DNA of 64,000 nucleotides, from assembly GCF_003967355.1 (NCBI RefSeq), contig NZ_BIFH01000042.1, positions 1 to 64,000 of the forward strand, in the 5' to 3' direction. Position 1 is the stretch's first letter, and each line of letters begins with the position of its first letter. A program made the position numbers and the translations under genes. Source of the DNA: Embleya hyalina. Its GTDB lineage: Bacteria; Actinomycetota; Actinomycetes; Streptomycetales; Streptomycetaceae. The notes beneath the pieces are model-generated. The model was not told the origin of the DNA. It searched no databases and saw only the letters and a list, made by a program, of their open reading frames with translations. Of the stretch, positions 59,012 through 64,000 are shown one piece after another.

Positions 59012-59884
59012 ATGTGCCGAGTCGACGAATTGCGGCAGGCCGTGCTCGCCCACAACGATCGCGGGGCGAGCGACCTGCGCGCCGAACTGGCCGCACGCGG
59101 GGTGATCGCGGTCAACCTGCTGTCCAGCCCCGGCAGCGGCAAGACCGCCCTGCTGGAGGCGGAGTTGCGCCTGGCCGGCGAACTCGGAGTGCCGGTCGCG
59201 GCGTTGACGGCGGACCTGGCCACCGACAACGACGCGACGCGGTTGGCCCGGTCCGGGGCACCGGTCAAGCAGATTCTCACCGACGGGCTGTGCCACCTGG
59301 AGGCCGCGCAGTTGCGTCGACAACTCACCGGCTGGCTGCCGGCGAGAACCCGTGTGCTGTTCGTGGAGAACGTCGGCAATCTGGTCTGCCCGGCCTCCTA
59401 CGACCTGGGCGAGAGCCTGCGGGTCGCGCTCGCCTCGGTGACCGAGGGGGAGGACAAGCCGCTCAAGTATCCGTCCGCGTTCGGTCTGGCGAACCTGGTG
59501 GTGGTGACCAAGATCGACCTCGCCGAGGCGGTCGAGTTCGACGAACACACCTTCCTGGCCAACGTCCGACAGGTGAACCCCGGTGTCGAGGTGTTGCTCA
59601 CCTCGACCAGGACCGGTCTGGGGGTCGGCGAGTTGTTGACACGCGCGGTCGCGGTGCTCGACGGCGCGGCGGTGCATACGCCGGCCATGGCGCGGCACGC
59701 GGCGGACGGTCACACCCACGCGCACGGATCGACCGACACCGGGCAGGGGACCGGCAACGGCCCCGGGCACGAGCCCGGTCGTGCCCATGGCCATGGTCAT
59801 GGGCATGGCCATGAGCACGGGCTGGGGCACGGACACACGCGCGAGATCGACCCGCGGCCGGTTCCGGCGCGGGAGCCGTCTTGA
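59012..59884 (+). CDS. hypB: hydrogenase nickel incorporation GTPase HypB with C-terminal His-rich tail
   Basis: This 290-residue SIMIBI GTPase has P-loop LLSSPGSGKTALLEAEL, metal site CHLEA, FVENVGNLVCPASYDLGE and the base-recognition motif VVTKIDL. Residues 230-275 form a His-rich nickel-storage stretch (HTHAHG, then AHGHGHGHGHEHGLGHGH). In most HypB proteins such a stretch is N-terminal; here the N-terminus is short (MCRVDELRQAVLAHNDRG) and the tract is at the C-terminal end. It acts with HypA. The stop overlaps the TTG start of hypF. Confidence 0.95.
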   Translation: MCRVDELRQAVLAHNDRGASDLRAELAARGVIAVNLLSSPGSGKTALLEAELRLAGELGVPVAALTADLATDNDATRLARSGAPVKQILTDGLCHLEAAQLRRQLTGWLPARTRVLFVENVGNLVCPASYDLGESLRVALASVTEGEDKPLKYPSAFGLANLVVVTKIDLAEAVEFDEHTFLANVRQVNPGVEVLLTSTRTGLGVGELLTRAVAVLDGAAVHTPAMARHAADGHTHAHGSTDTGQGTGNGPGHEPGRAHGHGHGHGHEHGLGHGHTREIDPRPVPAREPS

Positions 59885-62241
59885 CCGCCGCCGGGTCGCC
59901 CCAGGTCGCGCAACGGCGTCGGATGCTCGTGCGCGGCACCGTGCAGGGCGTCGGCTTTCGGCCGTTCGTCTACACGCTGGCCACCGAGCTGGGGCTGGCC
60001 GGACACGTCACCAACACCGGTGTCGGCGTGCTCGTCGAGATCGAGGGCGGGTCGGCCGAGGTGGCCGCGTTCTGCCGGCGGATCGACACCGAGGCACCCG
60101 CGCTGGCCTTGGTCGAGTCGATCACCCACGAGGAACTGGCGATCGGCGGCGACACCGGATTCACGATCGTGGCGTCGGTGCCGCCCGAGCCGGGCGCCGC
60201 GCACCGCACCCGGATTCCGCCGGATGTCGCCACGTGCGCTCGTTGCCTGGCCGAACTCGAGGACCCCGCCGACCGCCGTCACCTGCACCCGTTCATCACC
60301 TGCACCGATTGCGGCCCGCGCTTCACCATCGTCACCGCGCTGCCGTACGACCGCGCGCACACCACGATGGCCGACTTCCCGATGTGCCCCGACTGCGCCC
60401 GGGAGTACACCGATCCCGGCGACCGACGCTTCCACGCGCAACCCATCGCGTGCCACGCCTGCGGACCCCGGCTGGCCCTGGTCGACGCGGACGGTGCCCC
60501 GATCGGCTTCGGCACCCTGGACGAGGCCCGGCGAATGCTCGCCCAAGGGGCGATCCTGGCGGTCAAGGGCATCGGCGGCTACCACCTGGCCTGCGACGCG
60601 GCCGACGAGGACGCGGTGCTGCGGTTGCGCGAGCGCAAGGGGCGCGGCGACAAACCGTTCGCCCTGCTGGCCCGCACGCTCGCCGAGATCGAGCCACACG
60701 CCGCGATCACGGACGCGGAGAAGGAATTGCTCACCGGCGCCGCGCGGCCGATCGTCCTGCTGCGGCGGCGCCCGGCGGCCCGGGCCGCGCTGCCGGAGGC
60801 GATCGCCCCGCGCTGCCCCGATCTGGGCTTCATGTTGCCGTACACACCCCTGCACCACCTGCTCCTGGGGCTGCTCGACGACCGGGCCGGGCCACGCCTG
60901 CTCGTACTCACCAGCGGCAACGCGGCCGGCGAGCCGATCGTGACCGACGACGGCGAAGCACTGACCCGGCTCGCGACACTCGCGGACGGCTGGCTCACCC
61001 ACGACCGACCCATCCGGGTGCCGCTGGACGATTCGGTGGTGCGGGTGGTGGACGGCGAACCACTGTTCGTCCGGCGCTCGCGAGGTTGGGCGCCGCTGCC
61101 GATCCGGCTGCCGGTGGAGGTGCCCGCGACGCTCGCCGTCGGCGGGGACCTGAAGAACACGTTCGCGCTGGCCGAGGGCCGCGAGGCGTGGCTGTCCGGG
61201 CATGTCGGCGACATGGACGACCTGGCCACGCAACAAACCTTCGAGCACACGATCGAGCACCTGGGCGCGATCACCGGCGTGCGTCCGGAGGTGCTGGTCG
61301 CCGATCGCCATCCGGGCTATCGCTCCACCGGGTGGGCCCGGCGCGCCGCGGCCCGACGGCCGGTACGGCTGATCCAACACCATCACGCGCACATCGCCGC
61401 CGCGATGGCCGAACACGGACTGGACGGCGCCGCGCCGGTGCTGGGCGTCGCCTTCGACGGGACCGGCTACGGGGACGACGGTGCGGTCTGGGGCGGCGAG
61501 TTCCTGCGCGCCGACTACGCCGACTTCCACCGGGTGGCGCACCTGCGCTACGTGCCCTTGGCCGGTGGCGACGCGGCGGTGGCCCGGCCGTACCGGATGG
61601 CGCTGGCCCACCTGTACGCGGCCGGGATCGAGTGGTCGCCGGATCTGCCGTGTGTGCGGGCCGGTTCCGACGAGGAACGCCGGGTATTGGCGCGTCAACT
61701 CGAACGCGACCTGAACTGCGTGCCCACCTCCAGCATGGGTCGCCTCTTCGACGCGTTCGCGTCGCTGATCGGCGTCTGTCACCTGGCCGGCTACGAGGCA
61801 CAGGCGGCGATCGAGTTGGAGGGCGCGGCCGTTCGACGGCCCGGACCGGTCCGCGGGTACACGTTCGCGCTGCTCCCGGGCGAGGGCGAGGGTGATCCGC
61901 TGATCGCCGACCCGGGCCCGGTGTTCGCGGCGGCGATCGCCGACCTGCGGGCCGGCTGTGACCCCGAGCTGCTCGCGGCGCGCTTTCACCACGCGGTGGT
62001 CGATCTGGTGGTCGCGGTGGCCGAGCACACGCGGGAGCGGTACGGGCCGACGCCGGTCGCGCTCACCGGCGGCGTGTTCGCCAACGCGATCGTTTCCTCC
62101 GCCTGCGGACGGGCGCTGCGCGAACGGGACTTCACCGTGCTGCGCCATCGTCTGGTGCCGCCGAACGACGGCGGGCTGGCGCTGGGCCAGGTGCTGGTCG
62201 GCGCCGGTCGGCGGGCGCCGGGCGAGACGGGCCGCCCGTGA
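59881..62241 (+). CDS. hypF: carbamoyltransferase HypF
   Basis: This 786-residue enzyme makes the cyanide ligands of the NiFe site from carbamoyl phosphate. Domains in order are acylphosphatase (VRGTVQGVGFRPFVYTLA), two zinc fingers (CARCLAE, CTDCGPRFT, CPDCAREYTDPGDRRFHAQP, CHACGP), YrdC-like (VKGIGGYHLACDAADEDAVL) and Kae1-like carbamoyltransferase (HHHAHIAAAMAEHGL, GVAFDGTGYGDDGAVWGGEF, LTGGVFANAI). The TTG at 59881 overlaps the hypB stop and has GGGAG upstream; an ATG at 59923 is the alternative. Its partner is HypE at the right edge. Confidence 0.94.
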   Translation: MTAAGSPQVAQRRRMLVRGTVQGVGFRPFVYTLATELGLAGHVTNTGVGVLVEIEGGSAEVAAFCRRIDTEAPALALVESITHEELAIGGDTGFTIVASVPPEPGAAHRTRIPPDVATCARCLAELEDPADRRHLHPFITCTDCGPRFTIVTALPYDRAHTTMADFPMCPDCAREYTDPGDRRFHAQPIACHACGPRLALVDADGAPIGFGTLDEARRMLAQGAILAVKGIGGYHLACDAADEDAVLRLRERKGRGDKPFALLARTLAEIEPHAAITDAEKELLTGAARPIVLLRRRPAARAALPEAIAPRCPDLGFMLPYTPLHHLLLGLLDDRAGPRLLVLTSGNAAGEPIVTDDGEALTRLATLADGWLTHDRPIRVPLDDSVVRVVDGEPLFVRRSRGWAPLPIRLPVEVPATLAVGGDLKNTFALAEGREAWLSGHVGDMDDLATQQTFEHTIEHLGAITGVRPEVLVADRHPGYRSTGWARRAAARRPVRLIQHHHAHIAAAMAEHGLDGAAPVLGVAFDGTGYGDDGAVWGGEFLRADYADFHRVAHLRYVPLAGGDAAVARPYRMALAHLYAAGIEWSPDLPCVRAGSDEERRVLARQLERDLNCVPTSSMGRLFDAFASLIGVCHLAGYEAQAAIELEGAAVRRPGPVRGYTFALLPGEGEGDPLIADPGPVFAAAIADLRAGCDPELLAARFHHAVVDLVVAVAEHTRERYGPTPVALTGGVFANAIVSSACGRALRERDFTVLRHRLVPPNDGGLALGQVLVGAGRRAPGETGRP

Positions 62242-62311
62242 GCGTGCGCCCGATCACCCATGAGTCGACGACCCGCGAGCGTGGTCGTTGTCGGACGACG
62301 AGGAGAGAGCG

Positions 62312-62659
62312 ATGTGCCTGGCGGTGCCCGGCAGAGTGACGAAGATCGAGGAACGGGACGGAACCCGGATGGGCCTCGTCGACTTCGGCGGTGTGGTCAA
62401 GGACGTGTGCCTGGAGTACGTCCCCGACCTGAAGGTCGGCGAGTACGCCATCGTGCACGTGGGCTTCGCGCTGCAACGGCTGGACGAGGAGTCGGCCCTT
62501 CGCACGCTTGCCCTGTTCGACGAGATGGGGCTGCTCCAGGAGGAGTTCGGTGATCCCTGGGAGGCGGCGGGCGCGGCGTCCGGGGAGTTCGTCCGGCCGG
62601 AACCCGTGGTCGTCCCCGACCCGATTCCCAGTGATGTGTCGAAGGAGGCACTGCGGTGA
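62312..62659 (+). CDS. hypC: hydrogenase assembly chaperone HypC with C-terminal extension
   Basis: This 115-residue chaperone starts MCLAVPGRV, where Cys2 is the essential ligand for the Fe(CN)2CO group. It contains [20 protein letters not shown] and [20 protein letters not shown]. The usual HypC length is 75-95 residues; here an acidic/proline tail ([18 protein letters not shown]) adds about 30. The ATG at 62312 was chosen over an upstream in-frame start because the Met-Cys N-terminus is functionally required; GAGGAGAGAGCG precedes it. It overlaps hypD by 4 bp. Confidence 0.93.
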   Translation: MCLAVPGRVTKIEERDGTRMGLVDFGGVVKDVCLEYVPDLKVGEYAIVHVGFALQRLDEESALRTLALFDEMGLLQEEFGDPWEAAGAASGEFVRPEPVVVPDPIPSDVSKEALR

Positions 62660-63783
62660 AGTACCTGGACGAGTTCCGTAATCCGGAGGTCGGTCGGCGA
62701 CTGCTGGACGAGATTCGAGCCACGGTGACCCGGCCGTGGTCGATCATGGAGGTCTGCGGCGGCCAGACGCACACCATCATTCGGCACGGCATCGACCAAC
62801 TGCTGCCCGCCGAGGTGGAGTTGATCCACGGTCCCGGCTGTCCGGTGTGCGTGACGCCGCTGGAGGTGATCGACAAGGCACTGGCCATCGCGGCACGCCC
62901 GGGCGTGATCTTCTGCTCGTTCGGCGACATGTTGCGGGTGCCGGGCACCGATCGCGACCTGTTCCGGGTACGCGGCGAGGGCGGTGACGTGCGAGTGGTC
63001 TACTCGCCGCTGGACGCGCTCGCGATCGCCCGGGACAACCCCGACCGGGAGGTGGTGTTCTTCGGCATCGGCTTCGAGACCACCGCACCACCCAACGCGA
63101 TGACGGTGTATCAGGCCAAGCGGCTGGGCATCCGCAACTTCAGCCTGCTGGTGTCGCACGTGCGCGTTCCGCCGGCGATCGAGGCGATCATGAATTCGCC
63201 CGACTGTCGGGTACAGGGCTTCCTCGCGGCCGGGCACGTGTGCAGCGTGATGGGCGTGGAGGAGTACCCGGAACTGGCCGAGCGGCATCGGGTGCCGATC
63301 GTGGTCACCGGGTTCGAGCCGTTGGACATCCTGGAGGGCATCCGGCGTACGATCGGCCAACTCGAGCGGGGCGAGCACACGGTGGACAACGCCTACGCCC
63401 GGGCGGTGCGGGAGCAGGGCAATCCCGCCGCGAAGGCGATGCTGGCCGACGTGTTCGAGGTGACCGACCGGGCCTGGCGCGGCATCGGGGTGATCCCGAA
63501 CAGCGGGTGGCGGCTGTCCTCGCGCTATCGCGACTACGACGCCGAGCACCGCTTCGAGGTGACCGGGATCGACACCCTGGAACCGGCCGAGTGCCGCAGC
63601 GGCGAGGTGTTGCAGGGCCTGCTCAAGCCCAACGAGTGCGCGGCGTTCGGCACCACGTGTACCCCGCGCAATCCGCTCGGCGCGACGATGGTCTCCAGTG
63701 AGGGCGCGTGCGCCGCCTACTACCTCTACCGTCGGCTCGACGCCGCCGACGCCGCGCCCCGGGAGGCGACCCCCGTTGGCTGA
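62656..63783 (+). CDS. hypD: hydrogenase formation protein HypD
   Basis: This 375-residue Fe-S protein, with HypC, assembles the Fe(CN)2CO moiety. Conserved motifs are [11 protein letters not shown] (iron-binding Cys), [55 protein letters not shown] and the C-terminal cluster ligands near [20 protein letters not shown] and [11 protein letters not shown] overlaps the hypC stop by 4 bp, and the stop overlaps the hypE start by 8 bp. The length is typical. Confidence 0.95.
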   Translation: MKYLDEFRNPEVGRRLLDEIRATVTRPWSIMEVCGGQTHTIIRHGIDQLLPAEVELIHGPGCPVCVTPLEVIDKALAIAARPGVIFCSFGDMLRVPGTDRDLFRVRGEGGDVRVVYSPLDALAIARDNPDREVVFFGIGFETTAPPNAMTVYQAKRLGIRNFSLLVSHVRVPPAIEAIMNSPDCRVQGFLAAGHVCSVMGVEEYPELAERHRVPIVVTGFEPLDILEGIRRTIGQLERGEHTVDNAYARAVREQGNPAAKAMLADVFEVTDRAWRGIGVIPNSGWRLSSRYRDYDAEHRFEVTGIDTLEPAECRSGEVLQGLLKPNECAAFGTTCTPRNPLGATMVSSEGACAAYYLYRRLDAADAAPREATPVG

Positions 63784-64000
63784 ACTCACCGATCTCACCG
63801 ACCTCACCGTCATCGCCGACTCGCCCGCGGCCGCCGTGCCCGCCGCGCCGGACTTCTCCGGGTGGACCTGTCCGGCGCCGTTGCGCGATCATCCGCGGAT
63901 CGTGACCGGACACGGTGGCGGCGGCGCGTTGTCCGCCGAACTCGTCGAACACGTCTTCGCCCCCGCGTTCGGGGGACCCCTGCTCGCCTCGCTCGCCGAC
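63776..64000 (+). CDS. hypE: carbamoyl-dehydratase HypE, 3' end outside window
   Basis: The partial gene gives 75 residues. After a short leader ([20 protein letters not shown]) it reads [20 protein letters not shown] and [16 protein letters not shown], the unmistakable HypE N-terminus. HypE dehydrates the thiocarbamate made by HypF on its C-terminal Cys, which lies beyond the window. The TTG at 63776 has GGGAGG about nine bases upstream and overlaps the hypD stop by 8 bp. It is cut by the window edge. Confidence 0.93.
   Translation, partial: MAELTDLTDLTVIADSPAAAVPAAPDFSGWTCPAPLRDHPRIVTGHGGGGALSAELVEHVFAPAFGGPLLASLAD

Noticed and set aside
59780-59835. Repeats in the hypB tail as a CRISPR or regulatory repeat
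   Set aside because: They encode the in-frame His/Gly tract of HypB and have no spacer structure.
1-64000. tRNA, rRNA, insertion sequences, integrases, phage or CRISPR arrays
   Set aside because: I looked for these by eye and found no transposase or integrase motifs, no repeat-spacer arrays and no tRNA-like T-loop sequences. A covariance-model scan would be needed to exclude small RNAs.

Overview
The window is about 64 kb of very GC-rich DNA (roughly 70-75% G+C by eye). It has strong third-position GC bias, GTG and TTG starts, 4-bp ATGA/GTGA gene overlaps and rare TTA leucine codons. The gene families are typical of Streptomyces and close relatives: SHOCT, DUF6325 and amphi-Trp proteins, a MalT-like LuxR giant, and a group 1h hydrogenase. 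I infer a streptomycete-type actinobacterium and cannot name the genus from sequence alone.

1-2.2 kb: the right end of a graspetide (ATP-grasp RiPP) locus, with an ATP-grasp maturase (start outside the window) coupled to a PIMT-like methyltransferase. The precursor gene is not in the window. 2.3-9 kb: ordinary accessory genes, namely an arylamine N-acetyltransferase, a membrane protein, a 14-TM drug exporter, a diacylglycerol-kinase-type lipid kinase and three small stress-type proteins. 9-13.5 kb: three secreted hydrolase genes. One of two M28 aminopeptidase paralogues has lost two catalytic residues. 13.5-18.9 kb: a two-component system divergent from an FtsX/MacB-like ABC transporter, with a 20-bp-spaced direct repeat in between. 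18.9-24.4 kb: small SHOCT, DUF6325 and CMD-family proteins around a MalT-like LuxR regulator that has palindromes upstream. 24.4-24.9 kb holds decayed fragments of a GH15 enzyme and an MFS transporter, followed by a six-bladed NHL propeller gene.

26.3-45.0 kb: the most novel block. Fourteen minus-strand genes are tightly packed and mostly overlapping. In transcription order they are: peptide-type ABC importer (binding protein, two permeases, fused double ATPase), a dedicated DAHP synthase, an ATC-hydrolase-like protein, an alpha/beta hydrolase, an amidase, an SDR, a large FAD oxidoreductase, two asparagine-synthetase-type amidotransferases, an MFS exporter and a GntR/UTRA regulator. Two of the genes carry a TTA codon, which suggests bldA control. 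I recognise the families but not the pathway; it looks like an undescribed amide-forming, shikimate-linked metabolic cluster.

45.7-51.2 kb: PPK2, a P2-type cation ATPase and a SulP transporter, with a 20-residue overlapping micro-ORF between the last two. 51.5-64 kb: a complete-looking group 1h (high-affinity, oxygen-tolerant) [NiFe] hydrogenase locus. It holds small and large subunits, a NifU-like protein, three hydrogenase-associated proteins of unknown function, a maturation protease, a 32-residue microprotein and hypA-hypB-hypF-hypC-hypD-hypE. HypE runs off the right edge. A CRP-like palindrome lies upstream of the structural genes.
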